A stretch of 64,000 nt of DNA from Isochrysis galbana (taxonomy: Eukaryota; Haptophyta; Isochrysidales; Isochrysidaceae), in assembly GCA_018136815.1 (NCBI GenBank), contig CM030938.1, positions 4,169,448 through 4,233,447 of the forward strand, read 5' to 3'. The translations under genes were made by a program, and so were the position numbers. This document shows, piece by piece, positions 1 to 9,441 of the stretch (position 1 is the stretch's first letter; the number at the start of each line of letters is the position of its first letter). The notes under the pieces were generated by a model. It worked only from the letters and a program-made list of their open reading frames with translations. It ran no database searches and had not been told where the DNA came from.

Positions 1-1100
1 GCGAAGGCACACACATGGCCGCGCCTGCCGTACCCGGCGAGGCTGTGCCAAACTTGCGCCGGCGTGCGCGGTGTGATGCGGCAGACTGCGCCATATATGA
101 ATAAAATAGGCAGTGTAGCAAGCAGTTCGCCAAGCTGAAAGCTCAAGGCAAGAGCATACGGCGACAAGACGAAGGCTCGCCCAGAAAGTGTGGAGAGGGC
201 GGTCCAGCCCGCAAGCCCCAAGCCACCGCTCAGTGCCAACAACAGCTTGCGACTAGAGCTTCGTGGCCTGACATACCGTCGGGAAGGAAAGCATGTAAAA
301 GCTGCGCGGGCCAGCTGCGTAGATTCATCTCCATGTATGGTGCAAGACTTCATCGATGGACAGAAAGTCGGAGCATCGCCGTTGGAGCATGTTTTTTTGA
401 GCGCCTCCTCTACATCGCTAGCGTCTCCATTGACGGGGTCGGTGCCTGTTTGCGCGACCTCCGGGACAGAAGACCCTGTGGAGCTCTCTGCAATCCCAAC
501 AACCTGGGCGCGTGGAGTAGATTGACTTGTCTTCCCGCCAGAAAACGCTGGTTGTCTAGCATACACGCTTGGCTCCTCCTCGCTCTTTGCGGAGGGGGTC
601 AACTTTTCCGCGTCGTAATGGGACTGCGAGTCGCATAGGAACGCAATCAGCGCGAGCCCCATCCCCGCCAGCATGGGCGCGGGGCGTTTTACACCGTCGA
701 TGAGATAATTCCCCAGCATCCCCCCCACGAGCGCGAGAGACCAAATCATTGGTGCGCCCACCGCCACCCCCAACTCCTCAATCGCCACAGCGGTGAGAAA
801 TTCTCCAAGAGCGAGGGAGGCACCACCGCATGCCGTGGTGATCACGGCGATCGCGACGGGGCCCGCGTGCTCGCGTGCCTCCAGCACAAAGGAGGAGAGG
901 AAGAATCCATCGACGGCTCCCGCGGTGAGACAGAGCACACTGGTGGTGAGTGTCTGGTAGAGCACGAGCGAGGCGAAGAAGGTCTGAACGGGCGCAGTCG
1001 AGCGGGACAGACGCTGGAAGACGGGCCAGTGGCCCCACACGACGAAGGTGACCGCGATCATCGCGGCAGCCTCTCCGGTTGAGCTCGGCACAAACGGCAT
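1..1100 (-). CDS. Ureide-permease-like membrane transporter (3' end outside window)
   Basis: A single open frame runs on the minus strand from an ATG at 1100-1098 off the left edge, about 366 codons with no stop. The translation has hydrophobic segments in two groups. Near residue 14 is AAMIAVTFVVWGHWPVF, and further on come GAPMIWSLALVGGMLGNYLI and MLAGMGLALIAFL. A polar loop of about 100 residues follows, then LLLALSGGLGLAGWTAL and a segment containing LATLPILFIYGAV. Two helix bundles split by a long hydrophilic loop, plus the GxxxGNYxIDG-type helix, match plant ureide permeases (UPS) and the related TMEM144 group of the drug/metabolite transporter superfamily. Substrates of that family are allantoin, uracil and related heterocycles; the substrate here is unknown. 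The upstream region on this strand is a long polypurine tract. The frame is missed by ORF callers that require a stop codon. Sure of a multi-pass membrane protein, less sure of the subfamily. Confidence 0.65.
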   Translation of the reverse strand, partial: MPFVPSSTGEAAAMIAVTFVVWGHWPVFQRLSRSTAPVQTFFASLVLYQTLTTSVLCLTAGAVDGFFLSSFVLEAREHAGPVAIAVITTACGGASLALGEFLTAVAIEELGVAVGAPMIWSLALVGGMLGNYLIDGVKRPAPMLAGMGLALIAFLCDSQSHYDAEKLTPSAKSEEEPSVYARQPAFSGGKTSQSTPRAQVVGIAESSTGSSVPEVAQTGTDPVNGDASDVEEALKKTCSNGDAPTFCPSMKSCTIHGDESTQLARAAFTCFPSRRYVRPRSSSRKLLLALSGGLGLAGWTALSTLSGRAFVLSPYALALSFQLGELLATLPILFIYGAVCRITPRTPAQVWHSLAGYGRRGHVCAF

Positions 1101-1117
1101 TCGGGCCTGAGAGGACC

Positions 1118-1322
1118 CTCCCACGGTCTCGTCTCTCTCTTCTCTCTCTGCTTTCTGATTCTCCTTGTTTCCGATCTCCACATTCTTCTCTTCCTCTCCA
1201 CATTCCCGAGATATTCGCCATTCTCTTGGCGTTCTTCCCGCGCTCGGCTCTCTTCTGTTCTCACTCCGCTTCTCCTCGCTCTTCTCATCTACTCTCTCCC
1301 TCTCTCTCCCTCTCCCTCTCCC

Positions 1323-1394
<72 letters not shown>

Positions 1395-1665
1395 CTCTCT
1401 CTCTCCTCTTTTGCCGCTTCTCTCTCTTGTGTTCTCACTCCCCTTCTCCTCGCTCTTCTCATCTACTCTCTCCCTCTCTCTTCTCTTCCCGCTTCTCTCT
1501 TCTCTTGTGCCGCTTCTCTCTCTTGTGTTCTCACTCCCCTTCTCCTCACTCTTCCCATCTACTCTCTCTCTCTCTCCCCTTCTCTCTTCTCTTCCCGCTT
1601 CTCTCCTCGTTCTCAGTGCGCTGCATCCTCGCTGCATCGCCTTCTCCTTCTGGAGCTCTAGAGCC
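1118..1665. repeat. Polypyrimidine low-complexity tract with C-run
   Basis: CT-rich microsatellite sequence with an uninterrupted C run at about 1324-1363. It also carries an imperfect direct repeat of a roughly 80-bp TCTCTCTTGTGTTCTCACTC-type unit at about 1418-1570. It lies immediately upstream of the minus-strand gene that starts at 1100. The serine/proline-rich open frames across it are composition artefacts. Confidence 0.9.
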
Positions 1666-1680
1666 TAGAGTGATCTATAT

Positions 1681-2248
1681 ATAGGCTCTATACATGTACT
1701 ACCTCCGTTCCAATTCTGAGGTGTCACGCATGCTATGTATTATTGAAGGGGGTGGCTTACAGGGGCAATGAATGGGGCACACCCCACCCACCCACCCAGA
1801 CTAGGGAGGGTGCAGAGGGTACATTGGGGCCTAATCTGAGGCCTTCCTAAGTTATACAAAGGTTGTTCTATACACATAAACGTCCAAATATTGTACAAAC
1901 ATTGACAAACGCACGCACGACGCACGCACGCTGCATTCCTAGATGTGAAAGACAGAAACAATGTTTTTTTTCGGAGGCCAAAAACAGTGTTTTTCACTGT
2001 TTTTCAAACGCCCTCCGTTTTTGCCACTGTTTTTTTAGAGCGGGACTGGGGCTGGGGGCCGCCCGCGCGCGGCGCGCGCGAGCGCGGCGTGCGCGCGGGA
2101 CCGCGGCCACCACCACCAGCACGCGCGCGGATCGCGACGCGTGCGTGGGCTTGGGGTTGAACACACCGATAGCGGCTCGCCATCGGCCGAGGGGAGGGGA
2201 GGGGGCAGCGGCGGCGGCGGCCTACGTATGCGTAGGACGCAGGACAAA
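1681..2248. other. No gene; dispersed repeat copy at about 1940-2060
   Basis: No credible coding frame. The stretch 1940-2060, with GTGAAAGACAGAAACA and a GGAGGCCAAAAACAGTG core followed by a GCGCGCG-rich block, recurs in the same orientation at about 36265-36400. It is therefore a dispersed repeat, and it directly precedes the retroelement leader at 2249. Confidence 0.6.
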
Positions 2249-2475
2249 AAACTATTGTTATAGTTTTAGCGATGGAGCGCGCGCCGACCGCTCCCACCTC
2301 TCAGCCCCCCGCCGTCACGACGCCCCAGCGGGGCCGCCCCAAACCGCCGGAGCCCAAGCGCCCACAGGCCGCCGCGCCGCCTGACAACGACGTCGACATG
2401 ACGGCACCGCCCTCGCCTCCCAAGCAGCCACAGAACCAGGGAACAGGCAGAGTCCTGTTCCCTAGTGTTAGGTGA
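2249..2475 (+). mobile_element. Solo 5' leader of the MERAPTAPT retroelement family
   Basis: This begins with the near-palindrome AAACTATTGTTATAGTTT followed by TAGCG and the start ATG at 2272. The 67-codon frame is nearly identical to residues 1-64 of the 798-residue element protein at 42689, with the same MERAPTAPTSQPPAVTTP start and proline-rich leader. Homology stops after GRVLFP, where a stop codon soon follows. Only the leader is present, with no endonuclease or RT sequence. Related 5' ends occur at 27109, 41322, 42665 and, inverted, near 42660. A rearranged or internally deleted copy is the simplest reading. Confidence 0.75.
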
Positions 2476-3456
2476 TAGCAGTATTTGTATCTGTTTCATG
2501 TTTCATGCATTGTCTAGGCTCTAGGCCTAGGGCCTAGGCATCTAGGCATGCAGAAGAGCATAGAAACATTTTTTGAAATTTGAAATTTTTGTCGAAATTT
2601 GGGCAAACTTTTTGAAATTTTTCACATGTTTTTGATCGAAATTTGGGCCGAAAAAAATAGCCCGGTCACTCACTCATTTTAACCACTATTTCCCACCTCC
2701 CCTGGGTGTCCAAGGATTCCTTAGGGTCCCCCCCTACCTGCCCCGCCAACTCCCTCCGCCCTCCGAACGACCCCCTCCCACCCCACGAAGGGCAATGGCG
2801 TCGGTGAGGGACCCCCCTCCCTTCCCCCGCGCGTGGCGGGCTATTTTGGGAGATTCAGGCGGGCGCTCACGGGAGGGAATCAGAGTAGTGAATGTGGGGC
2901 GCATCACTCTAAAAAACGCGGAGCTTCCGCGACGTCCGATCGCCCGCGATCGGCCGAAGAATGGCCTGGAGGTGGTGGCCATGCAGAGCCCAGAGCTCTC
3001 GCGAGCAGGGTGGGGGGTCACTAGTAGGTCGCACGCTGGTTCTTGAGGGTCGCACACACTCGCACTAACACATCCTGGCCCCTCGCACGGCAGGAATGCC
3101 TCGATTCGATCCGGCCCGACGCCCAGGGCCATGGCCCCTATTGACGTCGACCAGCGCTCGATTGGACGCCTGGAGGTGCAGCTCTTCAAGTGGCCGTGCG
3201 GCGCGACGGGCCGGTCGCGACCCGGCTGTTCCGGGCCTGCCTGTAGCCCCCAAAGCCTCCTGGCCCGGCCCCACGCGTTCGCGCCCAGCGTTGATTCGAA
3301 ATCTTGAGAGCTGGTGTGTGTCGTGTTCACGTCTCACCTCCGCCTTCACCGCAAAGGCGTGCGCCGAGGCCGTTAGGTACATGAATTTGGCTCCTGGGGC
3401 GGAACCATTTCATATGATGAGTGTTAACTTGCCCTATGCAAGCTGAGGGGCAAGGA
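2476..3456. other. Intergenic; AT-rich block then GC-rich sequence, no supported gene
   Basis: The stretch 2560-2670 is a run of GAAATTT-type repeats. The stretch 2657-2675 (AGCCCGGTCACTCACT) matches one end of the dispersed repeat found at 6337-6541 and 41098-41318. A 198-codon minus-strand frame at 2734-3330 has no recognisable domain and could be chance in GC-rich DNA. The sequence just before 3457 may be a very decayed satellite unit. Confidence 0.5.
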
Positions 3457-6108
3457 AGTGCCAGCGGCAATCGCAGTCGCGTTCGAAAGTTGGGCACTCG
3501 GGCCCGTTCGGCCCATAGCCTTGGTCTTGTTTTCGGTGTTGCACAGGGCCAACTTCGACGCCATGTGCGCGGGCGGCGGCGGCGATTGGCGTGGCTGCTA
3601 GGGCGGCATATTCGGATATGGTGCCTGGCAGGGCATTCTATCCCAGTGGATGACCGAGAAAGCGCCGGCAGCGCGCCCGGTAGCGGTCGAAAGTTGGGCA
3701 CTCGGCCCGTACGGCCGGGTGACGTTGGCGTAGTCGTCGGCGCCACACACGGCCGACTATTTCGCGATGCGCGAGGGCGGCGGCGGCGATTAGCGTGGCT
3801 GCTCGGGCGGCATATTCGGATATGGCGCCTGGCAGGGCATTCTATCCCAGTGGTTGACCGAGAAAGCGCCGGCAGCGCGCCCGGTAGCGGTCGGAAGTTG
3901 GGCACTCGGCCCGTTCGGCCGGGTGACGTTGGCGTAGTCGTCGGCGCCACACACGGCCGACTACTTCGCGATGCGCGCGGGCGGCGGCGGCGATTGGCGT
4001 GGCTGCTCGGGCGGCACTTTTGAATATGGTGCCTGGTGGGGCATTCTATCTCAGTGGATGACCGAGAAAGCGCCGGCAGCGCGACCGCTCGCATTCGAAA
4101 GTTGGGCACTCCGGCCCATTCGGCCGGGTGACGTCAGCGTAGTTGACGGCGCCACACACGGCCGACTACGGCGCGATGCACGCGGGCGGCGGCGGCGATT
4201 GGCGTGACTGCTAGGGCGGCATATTCGGATATGGTGCCTGGCAGGGCATTCTATCCCAGTGGATGACCGAGAAAGCGCCGGCAGCGCGCCCGGTAGCGGT
4301 CGAAAGTTGGGCACTCGGCCCGTACGGCCGGGTGACGTTGGCGTAGTCGTCGGCGCCACACACGGCCGACTATTTCGCGATGCGCGAGGGCGGCGGCGGC
4401 GATTAGCGTGGCTGCTCGGGCGGCATATTCGGATATGGCGCCTGGCAGGGCATTCTATCCCAGTGGTTGACCGAGAAAGCGCCGGCAGCGCGCCCGGTAG
4501 CGGTCGGAAGTTGGGCACTCGGCCCGTTCGGCCGGGTGACGTTGGCGTAGTCGTCGGCGGCACACACGGCCGACTACTTCGCGACGAGCGCGGGCGGCGG
4601 CGGCGATTGGCGTGACTGCTAGGGCGGCATATTCGGATATGGCGCCTGGTAGGGCATTCTATCCCAGTGGATGACCGAGAAAGCGCCGGCAGCGCGCCCG
4701 GTAGCGGTCGAAAGTTGGGCACTCGGCCCGTACGGCCGGGTGACGTTGGCGTAGTCGTCGGCGCCACACACGGCCGACTATTTCGCGATGCGCGCGGGCG
4801 GCGGCGGCGATTGGCGTGGCTGCTCGGGCGGCATATTCGGATATGGTGCCTGGCAGGGCATTCTATCCCAGTGGTTGACCGAGAAAGCGCCGGCAGCGCG
4901 CCCGGTAGCGGTCGAAAGTTGGGCACTCGGCCCGTTCGGCCGGGTGACGTTGGCGTAGTCGTCGGCGGCACACACGGCCGACTACTTCGCGACGAGCGCG
5001 GGCGGCGGCGGCGATTGGCGTGACTGCTAGGGCGGCATATTCGGATATGGCGCCTGGCAGGGCATTCTATCCCAGTGGTTGACCGAGAAAGCGCCGGCAG
5101 CGCGCCCGGTAGCGGTCGAAAGTTGGGCACTCGGCCCGTACGGCCGGGTGACGTTGGCGTAGTCGTCGGCGCCACACACGGCCGACTATTTCGCGATGCG
5201 CGCGGGCGGCGGCGGCGATTGGCGTGGCTGCTCGGGCGGCATATTCGGATATGGTGCCTGGCAGGGCATTCTATCCCAGTGGTTGACCGAGAAAGCGCCG
5301 GCAGCGCGCCCGGTAGCGGTCGGAAGTTGGGCACTCGGCCCGTTCGGCCGGGTGACGTTGGCGTAGTCGTCGGCGCCACACACGGCCGACTATTTCGCGA
5401 TGCGCGCGGGCGGCGGCGGCGATTGGCGTGGCTGCTCGGGTGGCATATTCGGATATCACGCCTGGTAGGGCATTCTATCCCAGTGGATGACCGAGAAAGC
5501 GCCGGCAGCGTGCCCGGTAGCGGTCGAAAGTTGGGCACTCGGCCCGTTCGGCCAGGTGACGTTGGCGTAGTCGTCGGCGGCACGCACGGCCGACTATTTC
5601 GCGATGCGCGCGGGCGGCGGCGGCGATTGGCGTGACTGCTAGGGCGGCATATTCGGATATGGTGCCTGGTAAGGCATTCTATCCCAGTGGATGACCGAGA
5701 AAGCGCCGGCAGCGCGCCCGGTAGCGGTCGAAAGTTGGGCACTCGGCCCGTTCGGCCGGGTGACGTTGGCGTAGTCGTCGGCGGCACACACGGCCGACTA
5801 CTTCGCGATGCGCGCGGGCGGCGGCGGCGATTGGCGTGGCTGCTCGGGCGGCATATTCGGATATGGTGCCTGGTAGGGCATTCTATCGTAGTGGATGACC
5901 GAGAAAGCGCCGGCAGCGCGCCCGGTAGAGGTGGGAAGTTGGGTGTTCGAACGCATTTCGGTACGTTACCGTTTAGGCGGTTTTTGCGCCAATGCCGATA
6001 TTCGTCAAGATGTGCGAGGCTGGAGAGAGCAATTGGCTCGGCCACTAGAGCAGCATATCTTGATTTAACGTTTTCTGCTGTCCTAGTTGAAATGGATGAA
6101 AGAAAAGA
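3457..6108. repeat. 204-bp satellite array, 13 periods
   Basis: The landmark AGCGCCGGCAGCG recurs with an exact 204-bp spacing at 3661, 3865, 4069, 4273, 4477, 4681, 4885, 5089, 5293, 5497, 5701 and 5905. Degenerate first and last periods start at 3457 and 5905. A decayed trace of the next unit is visible at 6109. Central units differ by only a few bases, while the edge units are clearly diverged, as in arrays homogenised by unequal exchange. Each unit holds a near-palindrome, CATATTCGGATATG, and a GGCGGCGGCGGCGATT block. Because 204 is divisible by 3, frames stay open across several units on both strands, including 688 codons on the minus strand. That openness follows from the period and is not evidence of a protein. 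Confidence 0.95.
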
Positions 6109-6336
6109 CCATGCCATCCGCCCGGTCGCGGTGCCAAATTAGCCGCTCTAGCCCTCGGTGACTAGTGGTTCACGTAAGCGTCTTGAGTTTTGTGATACTT
6201 TCGTACACATTGAAGTGCAAAATTATGAGTTTGACTTATGGTCCAGTGTGTAAAGAACCACTTCTTGTAGACCCAGTGAGTTGGCGTCAAAATTCTCCTC
6301 GTCATTCCATGTTTGTGCCTCGCATGAAGGGCCTCA

Positions 6337-6541
6337 CTAAAAATATACCGGAGGGGGGCCCGACTGTATTTCGCGCACCGTCTTCGAAGGCCTGAAATTC
6401 GGTATTTTTCGAAAATTTCGCCGGGGAACCCCCAATTTTTTTTGCTGATCCATCCTACCGGAACCTATAGGGAGCTTATTTAGCCCTTCATTTACCCATA
6501 ATTGCTGGTGCCCTCCGCACCCCCATAGTGAGTGACCGGGC
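6337..6541 (-). repeat. Dispersed ~205-220-bp repeat, inverted copy of 41098-41318
   Basis: The reverse complement aligns along its length with 41098-41318. Shared landmarks are AGCCCGGTCACTCACTAT, GGTGCGGAGGGCACCAG, GGATGGATCAGCAAAAAAAA, a CGAAATTTTCGAAAAATACC block and CTCCGGTATATTTTT. No terminal inverted repeats are obvious. It could be a SINE or a solo 3' region of a retroelement; at 41318 it abuts a retroelement 5' end. Confidence 0.7.
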
Positions 6542-7364
6542 TAAAAAAAATTGAAATATCCGCCAGGCCCTATTGCGAGGCGCCTGGGAGGAAGAAAGGT
6601 GGGGAAACTTCCCTTCTCTTCGAAAGAAAGAGAGAGCGCGCTCCACAACCCAAGATCCCATGCGTCCACGCGAAGCTTTTGACCGAGAACGAGAGAAAGC
6701 AGAGAATTATAACGATAAATACCGAACGACGAAGAGAAGCCTAACGAGTGTCGATTCGCGAATACGACAGCACTTTGCCTCACGCCGCACATGTAGCGGG
6801 GAATTTTAAGAAGATTTTTTCCCCAGCGAATCTTCCACACATCTAGGGACGTGCTCGGCACTCGACAACATCAACATATTTGAAACGATCCACGAATTAC
6901 ATACGACAAACGACCCCTCATGCCTCAAATCGATGAAACTGCTCCCTCCGACCTGGCCAATAATAGGCTGTTCATCCTACCCGGTTACTACCCTGCACCA
7001 CTTCACCCCACTCTAGAGAAAAGCCAGAAGGCCCGCCCCACCCCTCCCCCCGCGGCCTAGGCCCATAGTGCATATGGGCCGACCCCCCGAATCCGATGAA
7101 AAGGAACGAGGGTGGGAAGCGGGAACGAGAGTGTGGTAGGGGCAAGGGTGATGACAGCGGCGATCCGGAGGAAGGAGTGTCAATAGTAGCATAGCAGACA
7201 TCTTCAATTTTTTTTTAGGATACAGCTCTTTGGAGGCAAGATCAAGATGGCAGACGGCTTGCTTTCAAGAAAAATTATGGCCACTGGAATGGGCCGAGAG
7301 GGGCACGGAAATCGTGCACGTGCTTCTCACTACAAGCGACCTGTCGCCCTTGCGATCGCTGGGT
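6542..7364. other. No gene; retroelement 3'-end remnant at about 6767-6818
   Basis: The segment containing GCGGGGAATTTTAAGAAGAT near 6798 matches the last ~45 bp of the element ending at 45386, so this is a detached 3' terminus. No supported coding frame is present before the LSM11-like gene, which ends at 7365. Confidence 0.55.
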
Positions 7365-8348
7365 TTACGCGAGATTGCTTCCCTTCATGGACTTGTTGAT
7401 AGCAGCAACAGCCAAACGCTCGAACGCGGCGATGAAGTGGGTGCCGCTGGTCCCGCCCACCATACCCATTGAAGGCGTGCAACCTGGTAATGTGAATCTC
7501 CCACTCTCGCCGCCTTGAGCACGCCACGCATTGGCCGCTTTGCGAGCATCACACACACTCACAACACAGTCGCCGCGCAACAGAAGCTGAGGAATTGATT
7601 GCTTCAGCCATCGAGGCGAGTCCGAGTCTCTTCTAGGTGAAGCTTGGCTGGGACGGCCGCTCTTGATGGCCGCGTCCAAACCTTCTGTGGAAGCCGCGAT
7701 TTGGTCGACAACAACCGCGTGTTCGGCGACATTGGTGAGAAGCATGTTCCAATGTCTGTCGTACGTGCGCAATTCGCCCTCGTACCACCCTCGCAAACCA
7801 AACTGCCGTCGGACCACCACGCGCACCCGGCGCGATCGCCAGCGAGCTAGTCCCGACTCCCCCAAGGGACCATCACCTTGAAAGGTCTCTGCCCATTGCC
7901 GTGCCAGAGACTTTCTCGGCTCGTCTGCACTCTCCGCACTAGACTGACGTGTGCGAGACGGCGCCTTGCTTGCACCCCTCGCGCCCCTCATGCCACTAGC
8001 GCCAAAGGCCATCGGCAATGGCTGATCCACCCCCGCCTGTGCGGTCGCGCTCTGCAATGAGCTTCCGTGGCACTCTGCCTCGGCTGCGCCGCGTGTGTGC
8101 AAGACCTGCTTTCCCGATGGTGGGGGTTGACCTGATTGCGGCGGCCGGCGATGAGGCTGTTTGGGCAGGCCTGCGGCCGGTGCCGCACCAGGAAGCAGGC
8201 TGACGCATTTGCTCAAGTTGTCGAGAGGCCGAATATCATTGAAGGGAACTGGCACATTCAGAGAGGCTAGAAGCAGCTGCGGGTCGAACACATCTGGTGG
8301 GCTAAGGAAGTCGAGCTCTGGTGCGGGCCGCTGGCTTGCCATTCTCAA
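7365..8348 (-). CDS. LSM11: LSM11-like U7 snRNP Sm protein
   Basis: The frame is 327 codons with no required intron. Residues 175-213 form an Sm1 motif (RVRVVVRRQFGLRGWYEG, then YDRHWNMLLTNV), and residues 251-266 form Sm2 (PQLLLRGDCVVSV). In metazoan LSM11 the Sm1 motif reads very similarly (GLRG, then FDKFWNMALTDV), the two Sm motifs are separated by a long insert, and the N-terminus carries an FDP motif followed by a conserved asparagine/leucine segment. Here residues 21-47 contain FDPQLLLASL and PLDNLSK, matching that region, and the Sm1-Sm2 insert is about 37 residues. LSM11 replaces SmD2 in the U7 particle that cleaves histone pre-mRNA 3' ends in the nucleus. The central residues 60-170 are disordered and proline/serine rich. 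A CT tract starts about 90 bp upstream. A divergent generic LSM protein is the alternative, but the N-terminal match argues against it. Confidence 0.72.
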   Translation of the reverse strand: MRMASQRPAPELDFLSPPDVFDPQLLLASLNVPVPFNDIRPLDNLSKCVSLLPGAAPAAGLPKQPHRRPPQSGQPPPSGKQVLHTRGAAEAECHGSSLQSATAQAGVDQPLPMAFGASGMRGARGASKAPSRTRQSSAESADEPRKSLARQWAETFQGDGPLGESGLARWRSRRVRVVVRRQFGLRGWYEGELRTYDRHWNMLLTNVAEHAVVVDQIAASTEGLDAAIKSGRPSQASPRRDSDSPRWLKQSIPQLLLRGDCVVSVCDARKAANAWRAQGGESGRFTLPGCTPSMGMVGGTSGTHFIAAFERLAVAAINKSMKGSNLA

Positions 8349-8429
8349 GCTGGGGGGGCTCGCGATGGATGGCGGCCTCGCAAGCCCCGTCTGGTCCCAA
8401 GAGGGGCGTGCGCACAGCCTCGCCTTCAG

Positions 8430-8456
8430 ACTCCTCTCCCTCCTCCCTCTCTCTCT

Positions 8457-8530
<74 letters not shown>

Positions 8531-8549
8531 TTCTCTCTCTCTCTCCCCC

Positions 8550-8641
<92 letters not shown>

Positions 8642-9370
8642 TTCTCTCTCTCTCTCCCCCCCCCCCCCTCTCTCTCCTCCTGCCTCCTCATAAGGTACCT
8701 TTTTCCGACCCGAGGCTCGAATGGAGAGATCGAAAATAGCGAGAGACAAAAATAGATCCTTCTCCTTCTCGGGCGCACCCTCCGCGTGAGAGAAAAGAAA
8801 ATTCCATCGTTCGCTTGAGTGATTCCAAAGAATCGCGAGGCCCATTCGATTTCGCTGCCCGAGAGCAAGAGAGTGGGGGGGAGGGGGGGGCGGGAGAGAG
8901 AGAAAGGGAGAGAGAGAGAGGGAGAGTAGAGAGGGAGGGAGAGGGAGAGAGAGGGGGAGTTGGGGGAGAGAGAGAGGGAGAGAGAGAGAGTCCTGATGAA
9001 GAGATGACGGAAGAGGATCGATTAGCCATCTCGGCGCTTCTTCTCTCCCGCTCCCACCCCCCCTTCCCTCTCTTCCCTTCTTTCTCTCTCTCTCTCCCCT
9101 TCTCTTTTCTCTCCCCCCCCCCCCCCCCTCTCCCTCCCTCCCTTCCCTCCCTCTCTCATTTTCTCTAGCAGCGCGACCTCTCAGAGGTTGGATCTGGGTT
9201 CTTCCCTGAATTATCCTCCACGTCCCAAAGAAAGAAAGGACACGGCGTCTACTGGCCGCGCAGGAGCGGAAGGCCGAGAGAGAGAGAGAGAGAGGGAAGC
9301 GCAGGGGAAGAGAGAGAGAGAGAGGAGAGAGAAGGTGTACCCCTTCGAGAGAGAGAAAGGGAAAGCGATA
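8430..9370. repeat. CT and GA low-complexity tracts in a divergent promoter region
   Basis: About 8440-8690 is (CT)n with two poly-C interruptions and an internal duplication of the CT-CCCC unit. About 8875-8990 is (GAG)n/(GA)n purine sequence, and about 9040-9165 and 9275-9360 are again CT- and GA-rich. The block separates the LSM11-like gene (-) from the oxidoreductase (+), so it probably contains both promoters. The frames across it are composition artefacts. Confidence 0.9.
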
Positions 9371-9441
9371 TCACGTAAGAGTTCAACGGGGGTGTGAAGG
9401 GAGCGCCGCGGACCCTCCCGCCCTGCGGCCGGCCCTCTCAG

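Noticed and set aside
2734..3330. A 198-residue minus-strand protein
   Set aside because: No recognisable motif, no upstream tract, and composition expected of GC-rich DNA next to the satellite. It remains possible but unsupported.
3457..6108. CRISPR array
   Set aside because: The repeats are 204 bp with no unique spacers, and the rest of the window is eukaryotic.
4051..6117. A 688-codon minus-strand protein with 68-residue repeats
   Set aside because: The frame is open only because the satellite unit is 204 bp, a multiple of three. Frames are open on both strands over the same units, and the edge units decay without preserving a frame.
8302..8868. Arg/Glu- and Ser/Leu-repeat frames across CT/GA tracts (also at 1079-1684, 18057-19311 and 60818-61759)
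   Set aside because: All are direct translations of dinucleotide or heptamer repeats, open in several frames at once.
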